This document shows, piece after piece, positions 1 through 5,760 of a stretch of 6,780 nucleotides of DNA. Origin of the DNA: Betaproteobacteria bacterium UBA6910 (GTDB taxonomy: Bacteria; Pseudomonadota; Gammaproteobacteria; Burkholderiales; UBA6910); NCBI GenBank assembly GCA_002451065.1, contig DKBC01000301.1, forward strand, positions 1 to 6,780. The letters are read 5' to 3'. Positions within the stretch are counted from its first letter, which is position 1. Each line of letters opens with the position of its first letter. The notes under the pieces were generated by a model. It was given only the letters and a program-made list of their open reading frames with translations, was not told the origin of the DNA and did no database searches. A program made the translations under genes and the position numbers.

Positions 1-1
1 G

Positions 2-340
2 ATCATGTACTTCGATCAGGTGGGAAATCTCAACGCCATCCGCTATAACAACTGGAAGCTACACTTCGCCATTCTTCGGGGGAACATCGCCTCCGCTGTG
101 CGCGAGCAGCCGGCCTGGCCGAAGGTCATCAACCTGCGGGCTGATCCCTTCGAGAGGGCCTGGCACGAGTCGGAGATGTATCTCCGCTGGTTTGCCGACA
201 ACATGTGGCTATTCGTGCCCGCCCAGGTCTTCGCCAGGGAGTGGCTGGCGACTTTCAAGGAGTTCCCGCCGGTCCGCGGCAACACGCTGGGCATCGACGG
301 CGTTATCAGGCAGCTCGAGAATCCGGGGCAGCGGCAATAG
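2..340 (+). CDS. Arylsulfatase, C-terminal fragment (5' end outside window)
   Basis: This is the last ~112 residues of a sulfatase. The reading frame is open to the left edge, so the Met at base 5 is internal and not a start. The fragment has the pattern known from the C-terminal part of large bacterial arylsulfatases: YFDQVGNLNAIRYNNWKLHF (a strand-rich stretch where the protein reports on its own processed form), then INLRADPFERA, an aromatic-rich helix (MYLRWFADNMWLFVP) and the ending TFKEFPPVRG. The NLR-DP-ER motif is the most diagnostic. Such enzymes hydrolyse sulfate esters using a formylglycine made from a Cys or Ser in C/S-x-P-x-R. That active site lies upstream of the window, so activity cannot be judged here. 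The end at TAG 338-340 is natural for the family. No downstream gene follows closely, so it is probably the last gene of its unit. Confidence 0.85.
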   Translation: MMYFDQVGNLNAIRYNNWKLHFAILRGNIASAVREQPAWPKVINLRADPFERAWHESEMYLRWFADNMWLFVPAQVFAREWLATFKEFPPVRGNTLGIDGVIRQLENPGQRQ

Positions 341-476
341 CCGTGATCCCAGCGCAACTTCCAGGGGATGAGCGGAGCCTCCTGCTCGTCGACCGCCGCG
401 ACCTTGCTCTCTTTGCGGGCGCCCGGCACCGGGGCCGTCATGGAGCTGACCCCACGTCGTCCGGTCGCTCGCCGCC

Positions 477-524
477 ATGGGCGCCCTGAAAGGAGCACTT
501 ATCGTCCTCGCCGTCCTGCTGTGA
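477..524 (+). pseudogene. Possible remnant of a lipoprotein gene (signal peptide only)
   Basis: ATG at 477 opens 15 codons reading MGALKGALIVLAVLL before TGA at 522. This looks like a signal peptide with one Lys and a hydrophobic core. If the frame is shifted back one base at 521, the next codons read V-I-A-C-G, a good lipobox, and that frame stays open to a stop at 623-625. The ~33 residues after the Cys are Arg/Gly-rich and unlike any family I know. No Shine-Dalgarno precedes 477. Either a one-base deletion broke a former lipoprotein gene whose remainder has decayed, or the match is chance in GC-rich DNA. Chance is at least as likely. Confidence 0.18.
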
Positions 525-591
525 TCGCCTGCGGGCGCGGGCGCCAACGTACCCTGTTGTCACGCATCGAGGGGGGGCACGCCGGCGCCCC

Positions 592-611
592 GCCCCGCGG
601 AGGTGCGGGGC
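592..611 (+). terminator. GC-rich hairpin, possible terminator without T-tract
   Basis: GCCCCGC at 592-598 pairs perfectly with GCGGGGC at 605-611 around a six-base loop (GGAGGT). An overlapping copy of the left arm (587-593) offers an alternative pairing. There is no run of T after the stem, so it is not a standard rho-independent terminator. It could still slow transcription beyond the sulfatase unit, although it lies ~250 bases after that stop. Confidence 0.2.
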
Positions 612-729
612 ATCGCCCGGGTTAAGGCGGCGTGCCGTGGCTCCTGGCGGCTCCGCATGCCGGGCCGCGACAAACGGCGGCGAGACCGGGGACGTCCTCA
701 CCGCCCATCCGTGGCATGATAGGTTCAGC

Positions 730-733
730 GGAG
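730..733 (+). promoter_or_regulatory. Ribosome binding site deciding the AsmA start
   Basis: GGAG sits six bases before ATG at 740. A TTG at 737 is also in frame, but it would leave only three bases to this site, so the ATG is the better start. Confidence 0.55.
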
Positions 734-739
734 TAATTG

Positions 740-2734
740 ATGTCCCAGACGATTTCAAGCCCCTCGGCGGCAACGCTTAGACGCTGGGCGCTCAGGCTCG
801 GCGTGGCGTTTTTGGCGCTGGCGCTGGGGCTGACCATCGCCGCTTGGGCCGCGTTGCGCCTGGTGGACATGGAGGCCATCACCGCGCGTGTGCGGGCGGC
901 GGTGGAGGAAGCGACCGGCCGCGCGCTCACCATCGGGGGCGATCCCGAGCTCACGCTCCTGCCGCAACCCCGCGTCGTGCTTCGCGACATCGCGCTTGCC
1001 AATCCGCCGGGCGCTTCGCGCGAGCAGATGCTGACCGTGCGGCGCATAGACGCGGGGATTTCGCTGGTCTCCGTGTTGACCGGGCGCGGGCTCGGCGTTC
1101 GCGTCGAGGTGACCGAGCCCGATGTGCTGCTCGAGCGCGACAAGAAGGGCGTGGCCAACTGGCGCCTACTGGTTCCGGCGCGGGACCTCCTGCGCAATCT
1201 CGTCGAGGCGCTGGGAGTCGTCGCTCAATATGCGAGGTTCGAGGCGGTGGAGATCGAAAATGCCCGTATCGGCTTTCGCGACGGGCAATCGGGAGTCACC
1301 CGCACGTTGAAGTCGAAGACAGCCCGGGCTTCCCTGTCCGATGAGGCGCTGAACTTTGAAGTCACGGCCAATGTGGACGGAGAAATGGTACGGGCGGAGG
1401 GTTCCGTCGGCACCGCTCACGACACGCACGGGACGTTGCCGGTAACCGTGAATCTGGTGGCTCCGGGCGCATCGGCGATGGCATCCGGTAAGGTCAGGCC
1501 GGACTGGCCGTCCGACGGCACGGAAGTCGAGATTGACATCAAGGTGGGTGACGAGCAGCGGCTTGCCGCGGCGACCGGCGTGCCAGTGCCCGATTTGCCG
1601 AAGCTCGCGGCCACGGGCCGCTTGTCCGGCCGCGATGGCGCGCTGCGGGTGGAGCCCCTGAGTATCGCGGCCGGCGCCAGCAAGATTGGGGGATTCGTGG
1701 AGTTCCGCCAGGTACGCTCGCGTCCATATGTCTCCGCGCGGCTCGACGCCGCCCTGCTCGACCTCGCGGAGCTGGGCCTCGGCAAGGCGCGGCCGGCACC
1801 GCAGGCATCCGCCCCGCCCAGCGACGGCCGTCTGGTGCCCGACATTCCCCTGGCAATTCCCGAACTGCGGAAGGCGGACGGCAAGGTGAGCCTGGCGGTG
1901 AAGCGCCTGGTCCTGCCCGATGGCGGAGCCCTGGCCGACGTCTCCGTAAACCTGTCCCTCGCGGGTGGGCGGCTCACGGCCGATCCGGTGACCCTCGGCA
2001 CCGGCGACTCCCGGATTTCCGCCAAGCTCGCGCTTGATGCGTCCTCGCCGAAATCCTCGACCGTTGATGCCGCGATTCGTGCCCGCGGGGCGGAACTCGG
2101 TGCATTACAGGGCCTGCTGCCGGCCGGCGTGGCCTTAACCGGCGGCCGTACCGATGCCGAGATCAACGTTTCCGGGCGTGGCGATTCGCTGCGTCTACTC
2201 CTCGGCAGCTTGAACGGGCACATCCACGTCGTTGTCGGCGACGCGAAGATATCGGGGACGGTGGCCGCCCTCGGCGGCAGCATGTTCGGGGAACTTGTGC
2301 GCACGCTTGATCCCTTTGCCGCAAGGGACGATAGCCAGCATCTGAAATGTGCCGTCGTGAATGTTCCGCTGCGCAACGGAGTCCTGACCGCGACAGACGG
2401 GATCGGAATCGAGACCGACAAGCTGGCGGGAGTGATTTCCGGACAAGTCGATTTCGGGAAGGAGACGCTCGACGTCAACCTGCGCTCGGAGGCGGTCGAC
2501 TCCGTGGGGCCGGGGATAGCGGATTTCGCGGGCGCCGGGCAGTTGACGGGGACTTTCGCCGAGCCTTCCCTCGCGCTGAACGCGAGGGGGGCCGCAGAAC
2601 TTGGCGTGTCGGTCGGAGCCGCGGTGGCGACGGGCGGGATCAGCCTGCTCGCGGGCTCCCTGCTGCGCGCCGCGATTCCCGCCCATCCGTGCGCGGTCGC
2701 GCTGGAGGGTTCTAAGCAACGCGATACGCGCTGA
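740..2734 (+). CDS. AsmA family protein
   Basis: The 664-residue protein has one N-terminal membrane anchor (about residues 18-39, after a short Arg-containing cytoplasmic tail) and a long periplasmic part rich in alternating beta strands. Right after the anchor comes the hallmark AsmA opening: an ITARV helix, EEATGRALTIGGDPEL, LLPQPRVVLRDIALANP, and later VTEPDVLLERDKKGVANWRL. The C-terminal third carries the AsmA C-terminal pattern: DAEINVSGRGDSLRLLLGSLNG, a GIGIETDKLAGVISGQVDF segment, and the end LLAGSLLRAAIPAHPCAVALEG. Length is close to E. coli AsmA (617 aa). AsmA-like proteins are related to the bridge-like lipid-transfer proteins and are thought to help move phospholipid between inner and outer membrane; the exact cargo here is an inference. 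The gene is followed after 16 bases by a DUF502 gene, so the two are almost certainly co-transcribed. No frameshift or internal stop is seen. Confidence 0.9.
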   Translation: MSQTISSPSAATLRRWALRLGVAFLALALGLTIAAWAALRLVDMEAITARVRAAVEEATGRALTIGGDPELTLLPQPRVVLRDIALANPPGASREQMLTVRRIDAGISLVSVLTGRGLGVRVEVTEPDVLLERDKKGVANWRLLVPARDLLRNLVEALGVVAQYARFEAVEIENARIGFRDGQSGVTRTLKSKTARASLSDEALNFEVTANVDGEMVRAEGSVGTAHDTHGTLPVTVNLVAPGASAMASGKVRPDWPSDGTEVEIDIKVGDEQRLAAATGVPVPDLPKLAATGRLSGRDGALRVEPLSIAAGASKIGGFVEFRQVRSRPYVSARLDAALLDLAELGLGKARPAPQASAPPSDGRLVPDIPLAIPELRKADGKVSLAVKRLVLPDGGALADVSVNLSLAGGRLTADPVTLGTGDSRISAKLALDASSPKSSTVDAAIRARGAELGALQGLLPAGVALTGGRTDAEINVSGRGDSLRLLLGSLNGHIHVVVGDAKISGTVAALGGSMFGELVRTLDPFAARDDSQHLKCAVVNVPLRNGVLTATDGIGIETDKLAGVISGQVDFGKETLDVNLRSEAVDSVGPGIADFAGAGQLTGTFAEPSLALNARGAAELGVSVGAAVATGGISLLAGSLLRAAIPAHPCAVALEGSKQRDTR

Positions 2735-2739
2735 GGAAC

Positions 2740-2745
2740 AAGGAG
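2740..2745 (+). promoter_or_regulatory. Ribosome binding site of the DUF502 gene
   Basis: AAGGAG lies five bases before ATG 2751. The same frame is open upstream to about 2601 inside the AsmA gene, so this site is what fixes the start at 2751. Confidence 0.75.
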
Positions 2746-2750
2746 CAATC

Positions 2751-3398
2751 ATGGGCAAAGTGAGGGACGCCGTCGCCAGGACCATGTTCGTGGGGTTAAT
2801 GGTGCTCCTGCCCCTGCTCCTTTTCCAGCTTCTGGTCGGAGAGATCTTTCAGCTGGTTGTGCAACTCGCAACGCCCTTGACCGGCTTCCTGCCCAAGAGC
2901 TGGGTCGAGGCAATCAACGCTCCCGTGCTGGTCGCCATCATACTGCTCGTCGCGGCATCACTCGTGCTGGGGGTCGCGGCGAGTTCCGCCGTAGGCCGGC
3001 GCTTTGGGAGCTGGATCGAACGGGTGACGCTGGGTCGTATCCCGCTTTACCGCGTGCTCAAGGGGTTCGCCGAGCGGCTGATCGAATTCGGCCAGGGCAC
3101 GGCCTTCCAGCCAGCCTTGTTTGACTCGGGAGACGGCCAGCGGGAATACGCCTACCTCATCGAGGATCACGGCGATGGCAGCGTCACCATCATGCTGCCC
3201 TGGTCGCCGACGCCGATGTCGGGATCGCTGAAGATCGTGCCACGGGAAAGCGTCCAACTGCTTCAGGCGAAGTTCGGCGACATGACCCGCGTCCTGTCAC
3301 ACTGGGGCGTCGGATCGGGGGAGCTGCTGCGTAACGCGGAAGGATCTCGCGCGGGACCCGGCCGCCGCCCCTCGACGGACCCGGTTGAAGAACCGTAG
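2751..3398 (+). CDS. DUF502 (COV-like) membrane protein
   Basis: A 215-residue integral membrane protein. Two hydrophobic segments are plain: about residues 12-30 (MFVGLMVLLPLLLFQLLVG) and 58-78 (PVLVAIILLVAASLVLGVAAS). Between them is a short loop with Pro and Trp, and after the second a basic stretch (GRRFGSWIER). The family signature IPLYRVLKG is at residues 97-105, followed by a soluble domain with FDSGDGQREYAYLIEDHGDGSVTIMLPWSPTPMSG and the VPRESV segment. DUF502 is widespread in proteobacteria, and plant relatives are the COV/LCV proteins; the biochemical role is unknown. The tail after about residue 190 is Arg/Pro/Glu-rich and probably disordered. It sits 16 bases after the AsmA gene with its own good ribosome site, which suggests a shared envelope job, though that is inference. 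Confidence 0.88.
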   Translation: MGKVRDAVARTMFVGLMVLLPLLLFQLLVGEIFQLVVQLATPLTGFLPKSWVEAINAPVLVAIILLVAASLVLGVAASSAVGRRFGSWIERVTLGRIPLYRVLKGFAERLIEFGQGTAFQPALFDSGDGQREYAYLIEDHGDGSVTIMLPWSPTPMSGSLKIVPRESVQLLQAKFGDMTRVLSHWGVGSGELLRNAEGSRAGPGRRPSTDPVEEP

Positions 3399-3406
3399 CG
3401 AGCAGC

Positions 3407-3414
3407 GGAGGTGA
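3407..3414 (+). promoter_or_regulatory. Near-perfect Shine-Dalgarno with no large gene behind it
   Basis: GGAGGTGA matches the anti-Shine-Dalgarno end of 16S rRNA over eight bases, nine counting the following T. It is seven bases before a GTG at 3422 that opens only 26 codons. It is the strongest ribosome site in the window. Confidence 0.5.
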
Positions 3415-3421
3415 TTTCCCA

Positions 3422-3502
3422 GTGAAGGGTGCGGCGCGGCTCATTCTCGAGGCGTGCGCCGTGCGCCGCGTTTTCGGAGGGTTGCCCGGCCGGCGGCAGT
3501 AG
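3422..3502 (+). CDS. Candidate small protein, 26 residues, unknown
   Basis: GTG at 3422 opens 26 codons ending with TAG at 3500-3502. The peptide begins MKGAARLILEACAVRRVF and ends in a Gly/Pro/Arg/Gln tail. It is basic and amphipathic, with one Cys at position 12. The only real support is the excellent Shine-Dalgarno seven bases upstream. It begins 23 bases after the DUF502 stop, so it could be the third cistron of that operon. Against it: the reading frame is short, the composition is what GC-rich DNA gives by chance, and the DNA overlaps a possible terminator hairpin. It could also be the surviving 5' end of a lost gene. I recognise no family. Confidence 0.3.
   Translation: MKGAARLILEACAVRRVFGGLPGRRQ
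3431..3476 (+). terminator. Possible terminator of the AsmA-DUF502 operon
   Basis: GCGGCGC at 3431-3437 can pair with GCGCCGC at 3463-3469, or CGGCGC at 3432-3437 with the earlier GCGCCG at 3456-3461. Four T follow almost directly at 3471-3474. The loop is long (18-25 bases) and the T-run short, so this is a weak intrinsic terminator at best. It lies inside the candidate 26-codon sORF; if that is translated, ribosomes would open the hairpin. Confidence 0.28.
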
Positions 3503-3531
3503 CCCGTTTCGCCTGCTTGCCCGGTTGCGGT

Positions 3532-3537
3532 TATGAT
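3532..3537 (+). promoter_or_regulatory. -10-like TATGAT upstream of the lipoprotein hydrolase
   Basis: TATGAT matches the sigma-70 -10 consensus at five of six bases and lies in a small AT-rich patch (3531-3542) within GC-rich DNA. The -35 region near 3507-3514 (TTTCGC / TCGCCT) is poor. A start of transcription would be expected at about 3543-3546, which is right at the ATG at 3545. It is the best promoter candidate for the hydrolase gene. Confidence 0.3.
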
Positions 3538-3544
3538 ATTTGCC

Positions 3545-3634
3545 ATGAACGCGCAAGCGACGCGCCCCGCCCCTCGCGCTCGCCCTTTCGCGCCAGCAGC
3601 CCGGCAGGCATGGCTTCGCCCCAGGGCATCATGA
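3545..3634 (+). CDS. Candidate upstream ORF, 29 residues, overlapping the hydrolase start
   Basis: ATG at 3545 opens 29 codons reading MNAQATRPAPRARPF onward, with stop TGA at 3632-3634. That stop overlaps the hydrolase ATG at 3631 as ATGA, the classic layout for translational coupling. No Shine-Dalgarno precedes 3545, but if the TATGAT at 3532-3537 is a -10, transcription would begin on or next to this ATG and translation would be leaderless. The peptide is Ala/Pro/Arg-rich and has no recognisable domain. The arrangement may be chance; if real, it is a coupling leader rather than a functional protein. Confidence 0.22.
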   Translation: MNAQATRPAPRARPFAPAARQAWLRPRAS

Positions 3635-4929
3635 CGTTCTCAGGGCTGAATGTGGGGCGCACACTGCGCCATTGCCTGGCGCGCGCGGGGACAGTGGTTT
3701 GCCTCGCTCTGCTTGTGGCCTGCCAGCCGACGGTTATTCTGATGCCGACCCCCGTAGCCCTGCACACCGGGGAGCATGATCCGTTCGCGGACAATGCGGC
3801 CCTGGAGCAGTCAAATCGCGTGCCGGTGGCGTACGCGACCAATCGCCTGCCGCTGGGCAACGCAGCGGATCGCATCTACAGCACCATTGCGACCCAGGAT
3901 CTCCGCCTCGGGATCGCCACCCTGCGCATCGGAGATGAAGGGATGGCGTGGAGCCGGCTCTACGAGATGTCCCTCAGCGACGACGAAAGCGCGCGTCCGG
4001 TACTGCATCTGGAGAATCTCACCGAGTCGGCATCGGTACCCCCGGGCCAGGACCCGGCGGCACCCGGAACGGAAGCCCGGGATTTCTTCGCGACGTTGAA
4101 CCAGGCCCTTGCACGCAGCGAGGACAAGGACCTGATGGTCTATGTCCACGGCGCCAACAACAACGTTTACCGGGCGACCGCCCAGGGCGCGCAATATCGG
4201 CACTTTACCGGGCGCAACTCGGTGGTTCTGGTGTTCGCATGGCCCTCCGCCGAGAGCCTGCTGCGCTACGCCACCGACGTCGCCAACGCGCGGGCCTCGG
4301 TCCCGGTGTTCGCGCGCCTGCTCGACCTCTTGGCCCGCCACACGGACGCACGGGAAATTGACATCCTTGCCTACAGCGCCGGTGCCCAGGTGGCAAGCCC
4401 GGCCCTCGCCCTGCTGGGCGAAGCGTCTCCCGGGGAGTCCCGCCAGGAGCTCCGGCAGCGATTGCGGCTCGGAGAGGTCTATTTCGCCGCCCCGGACGTC
4501 GACTTCAAGAGTTTCGTGCAGGATCTCTCCCGGTATGGCCACCTCCCCCACTCTGTAACCTTGTCCGTGAATCTCGACGACACCGTCCTCGGATTCGCCC
4601 AGACCCATCACGGCGTGTCGCGCGCCGGACGGCCGAATCCCGACGAACTGGATCCGGAGGAGACGGCGTTTGTGATCGGGGCCTCCCGGCGACTGGGCTT
4701 CGACGTGATTTCGGTGGAGCCGGAGACGATTCCCGGGATGTCCACCGGGGCCCACGGTTTCTGGTATGACAATCCATGGGTGAGCAGCGATGTGCTGGTG
4801 CAGTTCCTGCTTCGCGCCCGGCCGGGGGAACGGGGTCTGCAGGAGAATCGCACCGATAAGGGCTTCCGCTACTGGACGTTTCCCCCCGATTATCCGGATC
4901 GGATTCGAGAGCTTCTTCACCATATGTAA
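3631..4929 (+). CDS. DUF900-family alpha/beta-hydrolase, predicted lipoprotein
   Basis: With start ATG 3631 the protein has 432 residues. It begins with a lipoprotein signal: Arg10 and Arg13, a hydrophobic stretch to residue 30, and the lipobox L-V-A-C with Cys31. Residue 32 is Gln, not Asp, so the mature protein is predicted to go to the outer membrane. The DUF900 pattern follows: VPVAYATNR near the N-terminus, VYVHGANNNVYRAT with the oxyanion His-Gly at 173-174, VVLVFAWPS, the nucleophile elbow AYSAGAQ with Ser249, VYFAAPDVDF with Asp289 and Asp291 as acid candidates, HHGVSRAGRP, and AHGFWYDNPWVSSDV with His375 as catalytic His. The elbow is A-x-S-x-G instead of G-x-S-x-G. The substrate is unknown; relatives are annotated as esterase/lipase-like. 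Start choice: ATG 3610 is also in frame and would lengthen the n-region by seven residues. The frame is open further up to 3454, but that part is Arg-rich and not credible. Confidence 0.85.
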   Translation: MTFSGLNVGRTLRHCLARAGTVVCLALLVACQPTVILMPTPVALHTGEHDPFADNAALEQSNRVPVAYATNRLPLGNAADRIYSTIATQDLRLGIATLRIGDEGMAWSRLYEMSLSDDESARPVLHLENLTESASVPPGQDPAAPGTEARDFFATLNQALARSEDKDLMVYVHGANNNVYRATAQGAQYRHFTGRNSVVLVFAWPSAESLLRYATDVANARASVPVFARLLDLLARHTDAREIDILAYSAGAQVASPALALLGEASPGESRQELRQRLRLGEVYFAAPDVDFKSFVQDLSRYGHLPHSVTLSVNLDDTVLGFAQTHHGVSRAGRPNPDELDPEETAFVIGASRRLGFDVISVEPETIPGMSTGAHGFWYDNPWVSSDVLVQFLLRARPGERGLQENRTDKGFRYWTFPPDYPDRIRELLHHM

Positions 4930-4988
4930 CGGGCGCATCGAGGCACCAGCCCGCAGCGGATTCTGCGCAAACACGACCCTCAAACCCC

Positions 4989-5303
4989 ATGCATTGGATC
5001 CAACTCGCTCTCGCCGGCGTATTTGAGGTCGGTTTCACCTTCTGCCTGAAGCTTTCCGAGGGCTTCACCCGGCCCCTGTGGACCGCGCTCTTTATCGCCA
5101 GCGCCCTCGTGAGCTTCGGGCTGCTGAATCTTTCCCTCGAGGGGATACCCCTGGGTACGGCCTACGCGGTCTGGACCGGGATTGGGGCGGCAGGGACCGC
5201 GATCGTGGGCATGGCGTTCCTGCGGGAACCGACCTCACCGGCCCGGGTTGCCCTCATCGGAGCGCTTATCGCGGCGGTGGTTGGACTTAAACTGGTCTCC
5301 TGA
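4989..5303 (+). CDS. SMR-family transporter, first subunit of a pair
   Basis: A 104-residue protein with four hydrophobic helices (about 3-21, 30-50, 57-75, 84-103), the usual size of small multidrug resistance (SMR) proteins. The essential proton/substrate Glu is at position 13 in GVFEVGF. Family residues Gly10, Ser42, Tyr59 and Trp62 (TAYAVWTGIGAAGTA) and the end VVGLKLVS are present, close to the Gdx/SugE and YkkD type; Trp16 of Gdx is Phe here. SMR proteins work as dimers in the inner membrane, exchanging protons for guanidinium or quaternary ammonium cations. The next gene encodes a second, diverged SMR protein directly after the stop, so a heterodimer like YkkCD or EbrAB is likely. The start fits the family's MxW beginning, although no Shine-Dalgarno is visible. 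The gap to the hydrolase is only 59 bases, and I see no guanidine riboswitch in it. Confidence 0.88.
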   Translation: MHWIQLALAGVFEVGFTFCLKLSEGFTRPLWTALFIASALVSFGLLNLSLEGIPLGTAYAVWTGIGAAGTAIVGMAFLREPTSPARVALIGALIAAVVGLKLVS

Positions 5304-5312
5304 GTGGCCGCC

Positions 5313-5627
5313 ATGGGCTGGACCTATTTGCTTCTTTCGGGCGCGTTTGAAATCGGCTTCACCACCTGCATGAAGTTCGACGGCCTCGTCGCCAACCTGC
5401 TGTTCGTGGTTTTCGCCTCGGCGAGCTTCTACATGCTCACCCGCGCCATGAAGACCCTGCCCCTGGGCACCTGTTACGCGGTTTTCACGGCGATCGGGGC
5501 AATGGGTACCGCCCTGGTGGGAATCGTCTTTTTCGGGGAATCCGCCGCACCCCTGCGCCTGGTTTTCCTGGCGCTGATCGTGGCGGTGGTGGTCGGGCTC
5601 AAGATGGTCTCCGCTGAAAAGGGGTAA
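5313..5627 (+). CDS. SMR-family transporter, second subunit of a pair
   Basis: With ATG 5313 the protein has 104 residues, and Glu13 (SGAFEIGF) falls at the same position as in its partner, which favours this start. A GTG at 5304, directly after the upstream stop, is in frame and would add three residues. Four helices are visible. Compared with the first subunit, the loop after helix 1 is four residues shorter, and the conserved aromatic is Phe58 (CYAVFTAIGAMGTA) where the partner has Trp62, as in YkkC versus YkkD. The C-terminus is VVGLKMVSAEKG. These differences mark the two as specialised halves of one antiporter rather than a recent duplicate. No clear Shine-Dalgarno is present; reinitiation from the first gene is the likely way it is translated. 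Confidence 0.87.
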   Translation: MGWTYLLLSGAFEIGFTTCMKFDGLVANLLFVVFASASFYMLTRAMKTLPLGTCYAVFTAIGAMGTALVGIVFFGESAAPLRLVFLALIVAVVVGLKMVSAEKG

Positions 5628-5692
5628 GTCCTGCCGCGTCTGTGCATCCGGGGCCCGACAGCCGTACGGGGCCACGAGCCAGCATTGAGGGA

Positions 5693-5707
5693 TCTGGAGA
5701 ACCCAGA
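5693..5707. repeat. Small inverted repeat upstream of the peroxidase gene
   Basis: TCTGG at 5693-5697 and CCAGA at 5703-5707 form a five-base inverted repeat with a five-base centre, 54 bases before the peroxidase start. It could be an operator half-site pair or a chance match. No convincing -35/-10 pair is seen in the 133-base gap. Confidence 0.15.
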
Positions 5708-5749
5708 AACCAACGGCGCGATTCCTAGTCAAAGCTCGCGTAGCCACTT

Positions 5750-5754
5750 GGGAG
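5750..5754 (+). promoter_or_regulatory. Ribosome binding site of the peroxidase gene
   Basis: GGGAG lies six bases before ATG 5761. Together with the signal peptide that begins there, it fixes the start. Confidence 0.6.
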
Positions 5755-5760
5755 TCGTCG

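Larger units (their letters stand above)
341..739. other. 399-nt region without a convincing gene
   Basis: The stretch between the sulfatase stop and the AsmA-like start has several open frames on both strands, but these read as Arg/Gly/Pro/Ala-rich low-information peptides typical of GC-rich non-coding DNA. It contains a short lipoprotein-signal-like ORF (477-524), a run of seven G (571-577) and a hairpin (592-611). A CATGAT hexamer near 715-720 could be a weak -10 for the downstream operon, but no convincing -35 partner is visible. The region may be a decayed gene or simply an intergenic spacer. Confidence 0.5.

Noticed and set aside
43..498. 151-residue minus-strand frame over the sulfatase end and the gap
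   Set aside because: Most of it is antisense to the sulfatase C-terminus. The part in the gap has no ribosome site or recognisable domain.
571..577. Run of seven G as a phase-variation tract
   Set aside because: No open reading frame with a recognisable product or promoter element depends on it, and short G runs are expected in DNA this GC-rich.
1417..2748. 443-residue open frame on the minus strand
   Set aside because: It lies antisense to the AsmA gene, is Ser/Arg/Pro/Ala-rich without any family pattern, and arises from the codon bias of the + strand gene.
3811..4983. 390-residue open frame on the minus strand
   Set aside because: It is antisense to the hydrolase, which has a full family pattern and catalytic residues; the minus frame has none.
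4930..4988. Guanidine riboswitch before the SMR pair
   Set aside because: The gap has only 59 bases and shows no stems or conserved riboswitch motifs that I can recognise.
5652..5673. GGCCC...GGGCC stem after the SMR pair as a terminator
   Set aside because: The stem is only five base pairs with a 12-base loop and has no T-run.
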